This document shows, piece after piece, positions 1 through 6,116 of a DNA stretch of 10,577 nt. The stretch's first letter is position 1; every line of letters starts with the position of its first letter. This stretch comes from Methanobacteriota archaeon. GTDB lineage: Archaea > Hydrothermarchaeota > Hydrothermarchaeia > Hydrothermarchaeales > SZUA-236. The notes below the pieces were generated by a model that worked only from the letters and a program-made list of their open reading frames with translations, was not told the origin of the DNA and searched no databases. Where the stretch lies: contig RFHW01000142.1 of assembly GCA_003695745.1 (NCBI GenBank), positions 1 through 10,577 on the forward strand. The letters run 5' to 3'. The position numbers were made by a program, and so were the translations under genes.

Positions 1-95
1 TAGGCGTAGGTGGAAACTGACATCTCTTCACTCCAGCCTAAGGATTCGGGCGTGGGGTTAATAAAAATATCGGTTCTGAAGTAATTGGGCTGTCT
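1..95. other. Left-edge noncoding stretch
   Basis: I see no convincing gene here. One plus-strand frame is open from the window edge to about position 60, but it has no recognisable content. The stretch lies downstream of the minus-strand PRC-barrel gene and contains an AT-rich patch around 58-72. It may be the 3' flank of that gene or the edge of a feature outside the window. Confidence 0.4.
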
Positions 96-401
96 CTAAA
101 GAAGACCTTCCTCGGAGCCTTCCTGCGCCTGGGCCGCCGCCTCGGTCCCGTGGAGCCTGTACTTTATGTTGTTCACAAGGACGATGTCATGTACGGCCCT
201 GATGCCGCTGTAAGGGAGTATGACGCCCTTTGCATCCTCAAGCTCATATCTCTTCTGAAAGGCGGGGTCGAGATTGGATATGAGAACCTCTGAGAGCTTC
301 CTTGTGTCCACGTCTATGGTCACGTCCTCCACCCTGCCCACCCTGGAGCCTGAAAGGGTGTAGACCTCTTTTCCAAAGACCTTGGTGAGCTTTGTAATCA
401 T
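96..401 (-). CDS. Small PRC-barrel domain protein
   Basis: This 101-residue protein is almost entirely one PRC-barrel domain: the N-terminal part contains FGKEVYTLSGSRVGRVEDV, followed by a VTIDVDTRKLSEVLI strand pattern and ILPYSGIRAVHDIVLV near the end. No membrane segment or signal peptide is seen. Stand-alone archaeal PRC-barrel proteins of this size include the CdpB cell-division proteins, and single PRC barrels also occur in RNA-processing factors; I infer a CdpB-like role only as a possibility. An upstream in-frame ATG at 428 would give 110 residues, but the TATA box at 432-439 would place the transcription start near 408, downstream of that codon. The ATG at 401 therefore fits better. 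The acidic, Ala/Gln/Glu-rich tail looks disordered. The gene is divergent from the membrane protein at 511. Confidence 0.8.
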   Translation of the reverse strand: MITKLTKVFGKEVYTLSGSRVGRVEDVTIDVDTRKLSEVLISNLDPAFQKRYELEDAKGVILPYSGIRAVHDIVLVNNIKYRLHGTEAAAQAQEGSEEGLL

Positions 402-431
402 ATTATCCCGGTGTTCAATCACCGCCATGGA

Positions 432-439
432 TATTTATA
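432..439 (-). promoter_or_regulatory. TATA box of the PRC-barrel gene
   Basis: On the minus strand the sequence reads TATAAATA, close to the archaeal TATA consensus. Counting about 27 bases downstream predicts transcription starting near 408, just before the ATG at 401 and after the ATG at 428. This decides the start of the PRC-barrel gene. Confidence 0.55.
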
Positions 440-479
440 GCTTTTGCATCCTCCTGTTGGCTTTGGGCCTTCCACAAAA

Positions 480-487
480 TATATAAA
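480..487 (+). promoter_or_regulatory. TATA box of the small membrane protein gene
   Basis: TATATAAA is centred at about 483.5, 27 bases before position 511, which is the A of the start codon. This spacing predicts a leaderless mRNA. No Shine-Dalgarno motif is visible between the box and the ATG. Confidence 0.6.
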
Positions 488-510
488 GTCCATTATCTTT
501 CATTAAAAAT

Positions 511-819
511 ATGGGCTCCATAGGAACTATGCAGGCACTGGAGATAACATTCATCCTCCTTTCATGGGCCTTCGGCCTCTTCGCATGGTACTACGGCTAC
601 CAGGTGTATGCGGCCACAAGAGGGCGCTCCAGCTTCTACATCTACTTCTTCTTCGGCGGCCTCTCAATAGGCATGATCCTCGTGCTGCGCATCTTCGGCA
701 TGCTGAATCTATATGAGCTCGAATCATGGCTCGTCGCCTACGACTTCTTTCTCATGGTCTCAGCAATCCTCATGATGATGGGCTTCAGAGAGATGCACAA
801 CTCCATGGAAGACCGCTAG
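511..819 (+). CDS. Three-helix small membrane protein, function unknown
   Basis: The 102-residue product is strongly hydrophobic, with three likely membrane helices at about residues 9-33, 41-65 and 72-90, and ends in a short charged tail, MHNSMEDR. The loop between helices one and two is basic (ATRGR) and helices one and two are rich in aromatic residues. I recognise no family. Some archaeal small membrane proteins of this shape sit beside signalling proteins, but nothing here proves that. The ATG at 511 fits a leaderless transcript from the TATA box at 480-487. It is transcribed away from the PRC-barrel gene and ends nine bases before the converging 129-residue gene, leaving little room for a terminator. 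Confidence 0.75.
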   Translation: MGSIGTMQALEITFILLSWAFGLFAWYYGYQVYAATRGRSSFYIYFFFGGLSIGMILVLRIFGMLNLYELESWLVAYDFFLMVSAILMMMGFREMHNSMEDR

Positions 820-828
820 ATGGAAGGC

Positions 829-1218
829 TCATCCTCTCTCACCCCGATCCCACCAGAGAGACCGGGGGTTCTCATCCACATACACGGCGATCCACTCCTT
901 AGTGCCATCTGAGATCAGATAGCTCCTGATGAAGACCGATGCCCCCTTCTCATATTCATAGAACTCAACCACATATCCGCCGCGGATCCTGAAATACCCT
1001 GTTCCACAGTCCAGTATCTCGCCATCCATTAGCCGGCTCACCATCTTCTCGCCATGGGAGGCGTGGGGCTCAAGGGCAGCCTCAATCCTCCTCCCCACCT
1101 CATCCAGATCGCTGTCATCTATGATGGCCATGCCCACAGAGAGCCCGGCATCATGCCCGGATTTTGAGATGCCTGAGATGTCCTGCAGCGCCCGGAGGAT
1201 ATCCTCTGTGAAGGTCAT
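829..1218 (-). CDS. Conserved-looking hypothetical protein coupled to trpA
   Basis: This is a soluble protein of 129 residues with an N-terminal helix (MTFTEDILRALQDISGI), a helical middle segment and a C-terminal half rich in beta-type sequence (YFRIRGGYVVEFYEYEKG, then VFIRSYLI and EWIAVYVDE). The order helix, helix, strands is faintly like small roadblock/profilin-type domains, but I cannot assign it to that family. The start is well supported: its ATG overlaps the TGA of trpA as ATGA (1215-1218), typical of translational coupling. A longer reading to 1272 would run into trpA and is not needed. Coupling to trpA suggests co-expression with tryptophan synthase, but no catalytic motif is visible. 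Confidence 0.75.
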   Translation of the reverse strand: MTFTEDILRALQDISGISKSGHDAGLSVGMAIIDDSDLDEVGRRIEAALEPHASHGEKMVSRLMDGEILDCGTGYFRIRGGYVVEFYEYEKGASVFIRSYLISDGTKEWIAVYVDENPRSLWWDRGERG

Positions 1219-2015
1219 GGCCCTCTCGTGCCTTCTTTCAGATCCCGTGCAAGCCTCCTCAGCTCGCTGCACGCCTCACGCCCATGCTCCTCTACAAGAC
1301 GCACAAAGGCAGAGCCCACAACAACCCCCTGTGCCCCTGCCCTGACTATGGCCTCTACATGCTCCCTCTTTGATATGCCAAAGCCCACCACAAGGGGCAG
1401 AGAGCCTGTATGCCTAAGCGCCTTCTCGACCATCTCCAGCGCCCTTTCCTGAAGCCTCTCGCGCTCTCCAGTCACACCGAGAAGCGAGACAAGATAGATG
1501 AAGCCCCCTGCCCGCGACACTATCTCCTCCATCCTCTCCTCAGAGGTGGTGGGCGCGATCAGGAAGATAAGATCCACGCCGTGCCTTTCACAGACCTCTT
1601 TAAGCGCCTCTGACTCCTCCACAGGCAGGTCTGATACAAGGAGGCCGTCCACACCGGTGCTCGCGCATCTCTCAACGAACCTCTCCACACCATACTGGAG
1701 GACAATATTATAGTAGGTCATAAATATCAGGGGGATCTCCACACCACCTGCTCTCAGCCCTTTGGCGATCTGGAAGCTTTCCTCGGTGGTCATCCCGGCA
1801 GAGAGGGCTCGTTCCATGGCCGCCTGGATGGTGGGGCCGTCTGCAATGGGGTCGCTGAAAGGTATCCCGAGCTCCAGCAGATCCACCTCCTCTGCAAGGC
1901 ATGTTAAAAGCTCCAGAGAGGCGGCTGGGTCTGGGTCGCCGAGGGTGAGATAGGCGATTAAAGCCCGTTCTTTCCTCTCTTCAAGTCTCCTGAAGGCGTC
2001 TTTGATCCTGGACAC
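1215..2015 (-). CDS. trpA: Tryptophan synthase alpha subunit
   Basis: TrpA cleaves indole-3-glycerol phosphate to indole and glyceraldehyde 3-phosphate; indole passes to TrpB in the cytosolic alpha2-beta2 complex. At 266 residues it has the family's normal length. The signature LLELGIPFSDPIADGPTIQ holds the catalytic Glu48 and Asp59 of this reading. The TIM-barrel phosphate site near the end is also present (LVVGFGISKREHV, then GVVVGSAFV). I chose the GTG at 2015, giving MSRIKDAF, the usual TrpA beginning; a TTG at 2021 would add two residues. The TATA box at 2041-2048 predicts transcription starting near 2018, so the message is probably leaderless. Unusually, trpB is not adjacent: a regulator gene, a candidate small ORF and an inverted repeat lie between. 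Confidence 0.97.
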   Translation of the reverse strand: MSRIKDAFRRLEERKERALIAYLTLGDPDPAASLELLTCLAEEVDLLELGIPFSDPIADGPTIQAAMERALSAGMTTEESFQIAKGLRAGGVEIPLIFMTYYNIVLQYGVERFVERCASTGVDGLLVSDLPVEESEALKEVCERHGVDLIFLIAPTTSEERMEEIVSRAGGFIYLVSLLGVTGERERLQERALEMVEKALRHTGSLPLVVGFGISKREHVEAIVRAGAQGVVVGSAFVRLVEEHGREACSELRRLARDLKEGTRGP

Positions 2016-2040
2016 GGGCAAAAGATTTGATGCCTTTGGG

Positions 2041-2048
2041 TATTTAAC
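2041..2048 (-). promoter_or_regulatory. TATA box of trpA
   Basis: On the minus strand GTTAAATA is centred about 27 bases before the trpA start region. It lies within a small inverted repeat, GGGT/ACCC, at 2038-2050. Because TATTTAA can also be read on the plus strand, the same site could drive a plus-strand transcript starting near 2071, inside the first arm of the inverted repeat at 2065-2136. Confidence 0.5.
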
Positions 2049-2064
2049 CCTTTGTTTTGTTGGA

Positions 2065-2136
2065 CGCTAAGACCAGAGTATGGTGAGGTAGGTTAAAACT
2101 AGCTTCTCACCATACTATTTTCCCTGTGTCTTAGCG
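2065..2136. repeat. Long imperfect inverted repeat (hairpin element)
   Basis: Outer arms CGCTAAGAC (2065-2073) and GTCTTAGCG (2128-2136) match perfectly over nine bases. Three further pairs follow (CAG 2074-2076 with CTG 2124-2126), skipping one unpaired T at 2127. After a seven-base one-sided bulge (2117-2123), inner arms AGTATGGTGAG (2077-2087) and CTCACCATACT (2106-2116) match over eleven bases, closing an 18-base loop. The total is 23 pairs. The element lies between the candidate small ORF and the trpA promoter; the right arm overlaps the last codons of that ORF. Read on the plus strand, a T-rich stretch (2138-2144) follows the hairpin directly. It could be a noncoding RNA, a terminator or attenuator, a double operator, or a tiny mobile-element relic. 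Confidence 0.75.
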
Positions 2137-2231
2137 GTTCTTTTCGATCGATGGAGGTGGTGGTCCCAATAAAGGAATATGCCGCTCACAAGGGCGTAGA
2201 ACCCTGTTATCAGGAGGATCTCAGGTTCCAT
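2115..2231 (-). CDS. Candidate 38-residue single-pass membrane protein
   Basis: I translated this ORF directly from the minus strand. It has an acidic N-terminus (MEPE), one continuous hydrophobic segment ILLITGFYALVSGIFLYW (residues 5-22), then a basic, histidine-rich tail (HHLHRSKRTAKTQGK). That is a classic single-pass arrangement with the tail in the cytoplasm by the positive-inside rule. A TATA box at 2263-2270 predicts transcription starting about nine bases before the ATG at 2231. The gene would be in the same direction as its neighbours, the RDD-domain regulator and trpA. No Shine-Dalgarno sequence is seen, but leaders here are often very short. A caution: the final codons fall inside the inverted repeat, so part of this ORF may be constrained by structure rather than protein. 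No family is recognised. Confidence 0.5.
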   Translation of the reverse strand: MEPEILLITGFYALVSGIFLYWDHHLHRSKRTAKTQGK

Positions 2232-2356
2232 CTTATCAACCGTTTCTATATGAATAGGAGGTCATATAAAGGCTTTTTTGAAAAATTTTTTTTCCAGCAT
2301 GGCAAAACTTTTTTTGTTTCGGAGCCAAAAGATGGGCTGAACAGGTTTTATGAAAA
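2232..2356. promoter_or_regulatory. AT-rich intergenic stretch with homopolymer tracts
   Basis: Between the stop of the RDD-domain regulator and the candidate small ORF lie three T runs on the plus strand: six at 2274-2279, eight at 2286-2293 (preceded by AAAAA) and seven at 2309-2315. On the minus strand these are A tracts upstream of the TATA box at 2263-2270. The first two starts are 12 bases apart and the third 23 further on, so intrinsic curvature is possible. Read on the plus strand, the T runs could end transcription. No protein is convincing here. Confidence 0.45.
2263..2270 (-). promoter_or_regulatory. TATA box of the candidate small membrane protein
   Basis: On the minus strand the sequence is TTTATATG, preceded by the purine-rich CAAAAAAG that could act as a TFB-recognition element. 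The box is centred 35-36 bases before the ATG at 2231, predicting a leader of about nine bases. Confidence 0.45.
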
Positions 2357-3523
2357 CTACTCTGAACGGTCTGGAAAGACCATTCCGGCCGCCTCGCCCG
2401 TTCTCACCACAGTGCTCCGAGTGTAATAGTCAAAGAAGCGCACATAGCCGTGTTTCCGGTACCTCAGGCCCAGCAGGAGGTCGATGGGCAGCAAAAAGAC
2501 CTTTCCAATGTTTCGCACGGCTGCGTCGGCAAGGGTGATCCTGCTCCCGTCCCTTTTAACCACCCTGAGGCCCAGAAGATACTTGCCCAGGGTCTCGCCT
2601 CTGTATCCCTCAAGCACCGTCAGCAGGAACCATGTGCCTAGGAAGACATTGCTGTAGAGGAGGGTGCTGTCAGCCACCACCCTCAGCACATTAAAGTAGT
2701 CTCTGGCGGTTAGGAAGCCCATGGCCTCGACAAGATGCACATAGAAGAAGAGGATGGAGCCTGTGCTGATGACGATAAGCGCTGCATCTATGAGGGTGGC
2801 AAGAAGGCGGGCCCTGAGAGAGGCGAGCTTGAACACGGGGCCACGCTCCTCCTCAGGCACCTGCTGGCGCTTCAGGGCCTTTCTGATGGTCTCAAGGACC
2901 TTGTCAATGTCTATGGGCTTGAGGATGTAGGCATAGGCCCCCTTGTTGAGGGCCTCTATTGAGTTCTGAAGGGAGGCGAAGGCCGTGATAATGATGGCGA
3001 TGGTGTGGGGGCTTATGGTCTTGAGGCGCTCAAGGACCTCGGTGCCCTCCATGTCAGGGAGCTTTATGTCGATGAGGGCCACATGGTAAAAGCGCTCTCT
3101 CACCTTTTCAAGCCCGGCCTCCCCTGTCTGGGCCGAATCTGTCATATAGCCCTTCTTCTCAAATATGTCTGAGAGGGTCTCGCACATCCCTGCATCGTCG
3201 TCTATGATCAATATGCGCTTCTCCTCTGTTGCAGGTCTGAAGCCATATTCAGAGCGGATCTCAGAGAGATATTTGTGGGCGAAGAGACCGAGCTGGCTGA
3301 GCCTGTACTTCCCTTCCTCCGATACGATGAGGTCCCCCATCTTGCGCAGGTGGAAGTTGAGCTTCCCGTCTGAGATGCCGAGGGCGTTCAGTATCTCTGT
3401 GTAGGTGAGCTCGGTGTTCTCAAAGAGCATCTCAAGGATGCGCGCCCTTATCTCATGGCTCAGCACGCCAAAGAAGTTAACTGCCCTGTCCACCTCTTTT
3501 TTCTCTGGACTGCCCATCGCCAT
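2357..3523 (-). CDS. Winged-helix / receiver / RDD membrane regulator
   Basis: The 388-residue protein has three parts. Residues 10-92 form an ArsR-like winged helix (LSHEIRARILEML, then ALGISDGKLNFHLRKMGDLI). Residues 103-219 form a receiver domain with the acidic pair Asp108/Asp109 (ILIIDDDAG), phosphoacceptor Asp152 (ALIDIKLPD), Thr180 and Lys202 (LKPID). Residues 232-374 form an RDD domain with about three membrane helices (LRARLLATLIDA, GETLGKYLLGLRVV, FFDYYTRSTVV). All residues needed for phosphotransfer are present. I infer a phosphorylation-controlled, membrane-tethered DNA-binding protein; no histidine kinase gene is nearby. The ATG at 3523 follows GGAGGGGG at correct spacing, and a TATA box at 3563-3570 predicts transcription starting near 3540; this excludes the longer reading from 3562. 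It lies 63 bases after trpB, so partial co-transcription is possible. Confidence 0.9.
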   Translation of the reverse strand: MAMGSPEKKEVDRAVNFFGVLSHEIRARILEMLFENTELTYTEILNALGISDGKLNFHLRKMGDLIVSEEGKYRLSQLGLFAHKYLSEIRSEYGFRPATEEKRILIIDDDAGMCETLSDIFEKKGYMTDSAQTGEAGLEKVRERFYHVALIDIKLPDMEGTEVLERLKTISPHTIAIIITAFASLQNSIEALNKGAYAYILKPIDIDKVLETIRKALKRQQVPEEERGPVFKLASLRARLLATLIDAALIVISTGSILFFYVHLVEAMGFLTARDYFNVLRVVADSTLLYSNVFLGTWFLLTVLEGYRGETLGKYLLGLRVVKRDGSRITLADAAVRNIGKVFLLPIDLLLGLRYRKHGYVRFFDYYTRSTVVRTGEAAGMVFPDRSE

Positions 3524-3562
3524 ATAATCCCCCTCCACAGGTATAAAAGTTTTGGCTGCCAA

Positions 3563-3570
3563 AAATTTAT
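3563..3570 (-). promoter_or_regulatory. TATA box of the HTH-receiver-RDD gene
   Basis: The minus strand reads ATAAATTT, centred near 3566.5, so transcription would start near 3540, just before the Shine-Dalgarno stretch GGAGGGGG and the ATG at 3523. A second box-like sequence (CTTTTATAC) near 3546 would instead start transcription at about 3519, which would suit the alternative ATG at 3517. Confidence 0.45.
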
Positions 3571-3586
3571 TTTCGCCGGTGCCTGT

Positions 3587-4780
3587 TCAGGGGAGCGCGC
3601 CCTCTCTTCTTGCAACGCTCTCCACATCCTTGTCGCCCCTGCCTGAGAGGTTGACGATGACCACGTCCTCCCTTTCAAACTCCTCAGAATGTGCCACAAG
3701 CCATGCGAGGGCGTGGGCAGACTCAAGGGCGGGTATGATGCCCTCCCTTTCAGAGAGGAGGTGAAAGGCAGAGAGCGCCTCCTCATCGGTTGCATAGCCA
3801 TATCTTGCCCTGGAGATCTCCCTCAGCAGGGCGTGCTCAGGTCCCACGGCAGGATAGTCAAGCCCGGCGGAGATGCTGTGTGTTGGCAGGATCTGGCCGT
3901 CCCCATCCTGAAGTATATAGGTGTATGTGCCGTGGAGCACGCCCTCTCTTCCGCCCTGGAACCTGGCGGCATGCCGCCCTGTATCTATGCCCTCGCCGCC
4001 TGCCTCCACACCCACCAGATCAACCCCCTCATCTTCCAGGAAGGCATGGAATATCCCCATGGCGTTGCTCCCGCCTCCCACGCAGGCCACTATGGAGTCC
4101 GGTAGCCTGCCCTCTCTCTGGAGGATCTGCTCCTTTGCCTCCCTCCCGATGACGCTCTGGAAGTCCCTGACCATCATGGGATAGGGGTGGGGTCCGAGCA
4201 CCGACCCAAGGACATAGAAGGTGGACTCCACGGTGGCTGTCCAGTCCCGGAGGGCCTCGTTTATGGCGTCTTTCAGGGTCTTTGATCCAGAGCTCACAGG
4301 GGTGACCTTCGCCCCCAGAAGCCGCATCCTGTACACGTTGATCCTCTGGCGCTCCATGTCCTCGGTGCCCATGTATATCTCGCATTCCAGTCCCAGGGCC
4401 GCTGCCGCCGTGGCCGTTGCCACGCCGTGCTGGCCTGCGCCGGTCTCTGCGATGATGCGGGTCTTGCCCATCCTCTTTGCAAGGAGGGCCTGTCCCAGGG
4501 TGTTGTTTATCTTGTGGGCGCCTGTGTGGGCAAGGTCCTCTCTCTTGAGATAGAGCCTGAGCCCGAGGTCCTCTGAGAGGTTGGGACAGTATGTGAGGGG
4601 TGTGGGCCTGCCTGCGTATTCAGAGAGCCAGCGGGAGAGCTCCTCCTGGAAGGTCGGGTCCTTCTTTGCGGCGTCATAGGCCTTTTCAAGCTCGATGACG
4701 GCAGGCATTAGCACCTCCGGGATGTATATGCCGCCGTAGGTCTTGAAACGCCCCCTTTTATCAGGATATTCCCATGGCAT
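3587..4780 (-). CDS. trpB: Tryptophan synthase beta subunit
   Basis: TrpB condenses indole with L-serine to form L-tryptophan, using pyridoxal phosphate, in complex with TrpA. The 397-residue length is normal for the TrpB1 class that pairs with TrpA. The cofactor lysine is Lys90 in [13 protein letters not shown]. The catalytic glutamate is Glu112 in [14 protein letters not shown], and the phosphate-binding loop is GGGSNAMG (235-242). The N-terminal [15 protein letters not shown] also fits. The ATG at 4780 lies 28-29 bases from the centre of a TATA box at 4805-4812, suggesting a leaderless message, although a GGAAGG stretch lies upstream as a possible ribosome site if transcription begins further up. 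It is the first gene of the leftward block and divergent from the inositol operon. No other trp genes are in the window. Confidence 0.98.
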   Translation of the reverse strand: MPWEYPDKRGRFKTYGGIYIPEVLMPAVIELEKAYDAAKKDPTFQEELSRWLSEYAGRPTPLTYCPNLSEDLGLRLYLKREDLAHTGAHKINNTLGQALLAKRMGKTRIIAETGAGQHGVATATAAAALGLECEIYMGTEDMERQRINVYRMRLLGAKVTPVSSGSKTLKDAINEALRDWTATVESTFYVLGSVLGPHPYPMMVRDFQSVIGREAKEQILQREGRLPDSIVACVGGGSNAMGIFHAFLEDEGVDLVGVEAGGEGIDTGRHAARFQGGREGVLHGTYTYILQDGDGQILPTHSISAGLDYPAVGPEHALLREISRARYGYATDEEALSAFHLLSEREGIIPALESAHALAWLVAHSEEFEREDVVIVNLSGRGDKDVESVARREGALP

Positions 4781-4804
4781 TGTGTCTAAAATCCTTCCTC
4801 ATCG

Positions 4805-4812
4805 TTTAAAAA
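4805..4812 (-). promoter_or_regulatory. TATA box of trpB
   Basis: On the minus strand TTTTTAAA is centred near 4808.5, placing the predicted transcription start almost exactly at the trpB ATG (4780). TCATCG occurs as a direct repeat at 4799-4804 and 4821-4826 on the plus strand, 22 bases apart (two helical turns), straddling this box; it could be a regulator site but is short. Confidence 0.5.
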
Positions 4813-4850
4813 GGACACTGTCATCGCCTGATTAATAACATATGGTTACT

Positions 4851-4864
4851 AAAATATTTTAAAA
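4851..4864 (+). promoter_or_regulatory. TATA box of the inositol operon
   Basis: AAAATATTTTAAAA is the strongest AT block in this intergenic region and the only good plus-strand TATA candidate before the inositol-phosphate synthase gene. It predicts transcription starting near 4884, which would give a leader of about 120 bases. The block is nearly symmetrical, so it could also act leftward. Confidence 0.45.
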
Positions 4865-4893
4865 TGTTAAGCTACGGCCATATTCATGTGGTG

Positions 4894-4933
4894 GCAGGCC
4901 CTAGTTTGAGCCAGTCTTCTTGGTTCAGCCTGC
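4894..4933 (+). promoter_or_regulatory. Hairpin in the leader of the inositol operon
   Basis: GCAGGC (4894-4899) pairs with GCCTGC (4928-4933), and TGAGCCA (4907-4913) pairs with TGGTTCA (4921-4927) with one G-U pair. The 3' strand is continuous while the 5' strand has a seven-base bulge (4900-4906). The loop is GTCTTCT. This is thirteen pairs in an RNA leader that other genes here mostly lack. A regulatory role is inferred; no known riboswitch class was recognised. Confidence 0.4.
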
Positions 4934-4992
4934 AGGTAGGGATTCTCTCACATAGATAGAAGAGACCATTGAATTAGAGACTGGTAAAAAGC

Positions 4993-4999
4993 GAGGTGA
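4993..4999 (+). promoter_or_regulatory. Shine-Dalgarno site of the inositol-phosphate synthase gene
   Basis: GAGGTGA is a seven-base match to the archaeal anti-Shine-Dalgarno sequence, four bases before the ATG at 5004. Upstream TCTCTCAC (4944-4951) can pair with GTGAAGAGA (4996-5004) with one bulged A, which would cover part of this site and the first base of the start codon. Confidence 0.75.
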
Positions 5000-5003
5000 A
5001 GAG

Positions 5004-6116
5004 ATGAGCAGGATAAATGTTGCAATAGCTGGAGTTGGAAACTGCGCATCCTCCCTTGTACAGGGGGTGGAATACTACCGAGATGCAAAGAGCGAGGAGA
5101 CCATCCCCGGTCTCATGCACGTGGATTTCGGAGGCTATCACATCTCAGATATCAATTTCGTGGCAGCCTTCGACGTGAACAAAAACAAGGTCGGAAAGGA
5201 CCTGGGAGAGGCCATATACACAGAGCCGAACTGCACGGCCCGCTTCGCAGAGGTCCCATACCTTGATGTGGAGGTCCAGAAGGGGCCTGTTATGGACGGC
5301 ATAGGCAGATACATCCGCGGCGCCGTGCCGGTGGACAGAAGGCAGAAGCCCGTGGACGTTGCGTCAGCCCTTGAGGAGGCAGGTGCGGATGTCCTCATAA
5401 ACTTCCTGCCCGTGGGCAGCAAAAGGGCAACGAGATACTATGCTGAGGCCGCCATCAAGGCAGGCTGCGGCTTCGTGAACTGCATACCAGAGTTCATAGC
5501 CTCCGACCCACTCTGGGAAGGGAGATTCAGGGAGGCGGGGCTCCCGGTGGCAGGCGACGACATAAAGAGCCAGGTGGGGGCCACCATCCTCCACCGGACC
5601 CTGGTCCAGCTCCTCAAGGACCGGGGCGTGAAGCTTGAGAGGACATATCAGCTCAACATCGGAGGGAACACGGACTTCCAGAACATGCTCCAGGAATCAA
5701 GGCTCAAGTCCAAGAGGATATCCAAGACAGAGGCCGTCACATCGGTGGTAGACTATGAGGTGCCCACAAGGATAGGCCCAAGCGACTACGTGCCATTCCT
5801 GAAGGACAACAAACAGGCCTTCATCCACATCGAAGGCCGGAAATTCGGCGACATACCCCTCACCATAGACCTCCGCCTCTCTGTGGAGGACTCGCCAAAC
5901 AGCGCCGGGGTGGCGGTGGACGCCATCAGAGCCACAAAGCTCGCCATGGACAGAGGGATCTCAGGCGTCCTGAAGGAGGTGTCAGCATACTTCTTCAAAC
6001 ACCCGCCTGAGCAGATGCCTGACACGGTGGCAAAGGAGCTTGTGGAGGAGTTCATCCGACGGACCTCTGCCAAGGCCAGGATAGCGCCTGTGCTGGAGGT
6101 GCCTGAGCTCGAGTGA
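5004..6116 (+). CDS. Inositol-1-phosphate (myo-inositol-3-phosphate) synthase
   Basis: This 370-residue NAD-dependent enzyme converts glucose 6-phosphate into inositol phosphate, the first committed step to di-myo-inositol phosphate and inositol lipids. The nucleotide-binding loop GVGNCAS is at residues 10-16. Family motifs follow: GDDIKSQVG (184-192), NIGGNTDF (218-225), KSKRISKT (235-242) and [10 protein letters not shown] further on. It belongs to the short archaeal/actinobacterial type. The start is fixed by a strong Shine-Dalgarno sequence (4993-4999). It is the first gene of a two-gene operon: its TGA overlaps the GTG of the downstream cytidylyltransferase/synthase. The leader of about 120 bases contains a predicted hairpin and may respond to temperature or salt, but that is inference. 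The enzyme is cytosolic; no membrane segment is seen. Confidence 0.96.
   Translation: MSRINVAIAGVGNCASSLVQGVEYYRDAKSEETIPGLMHVDFGGYHISDINFVAAFDVNKNKVGKDLGEAIYTEPNCTARFAEVPYLDVEVQKGPVMDGIGRYIRGAVPVDRRQKPVDVASALEEAGADVLINFLPVGSKRATRYYAEAAIKAGCGFVNCIPEFIASDPLWEGRFREAGLPVAGDDIKSQVGATILHRTLVQLLKDRGVKLERTYQLNIGGNTDFQNMLQESRLKSKRISKTEAVTSVVDYEVPTRIGPSDYVPFLKDNKQAFIHIEGRKFGDIPLTIDLRLSVEDSPNSAGVAVDAIRATKLAMDRGISGVLKEVSAYFFKHPPEQMPDTVAKELVEEFIRRTSAKARIAPVLEVPELE

Noticed and set aside
1..60. Possible end of a CRISPR repeat or small RNA at the left edge
   Set aside because: There is no repeated unit within the window and no C/D or tRNA-like structure; one partial resemblance is not enough.
1219..1272. 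Longer start for the 129-residue gene
   Set aside because: It would add 18 residues read from inside trpA with no ribosome site, whereas the ATGA overlap at 1215-1218 gives a natural coupled start.
2065..2136. tRNA, C/D-box or H/ACA guide RNA in the inverted repeat
   Set aside because: There is no cloverleaf, no RUGAUGA/CUGA boxes and no ACA at a suitable distance; it is kept only as an unclassified hairpin.
2151..2426. Plus-strand ORF of 91 codons in the gap before the RDD-domain gene
   Set aside because: It lacks a promoter or ribosome site at its start, passes through the homopolymer tracts (giving a run of Phe and Lys), and overlaps the end of the regulator gene. The opposite-strand 38-residue ORF has a better composition and a TATA box.
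3562..3562. Upstream start for the HTH-receiver-RDD gene
   Set aside because: The thirteen extra residues would be encoded across the TATA-like sequences, and the ATG at 3523 has a clear GGAGGGGG ribosome site.
4781..5003. TrpY-type operator between trpB and the inositol operon
   Set aside because: I found no TGTACA-like boxes; only a short TCATCG direct repeat and a five-base inverted repeat, too weak to call as an operator.
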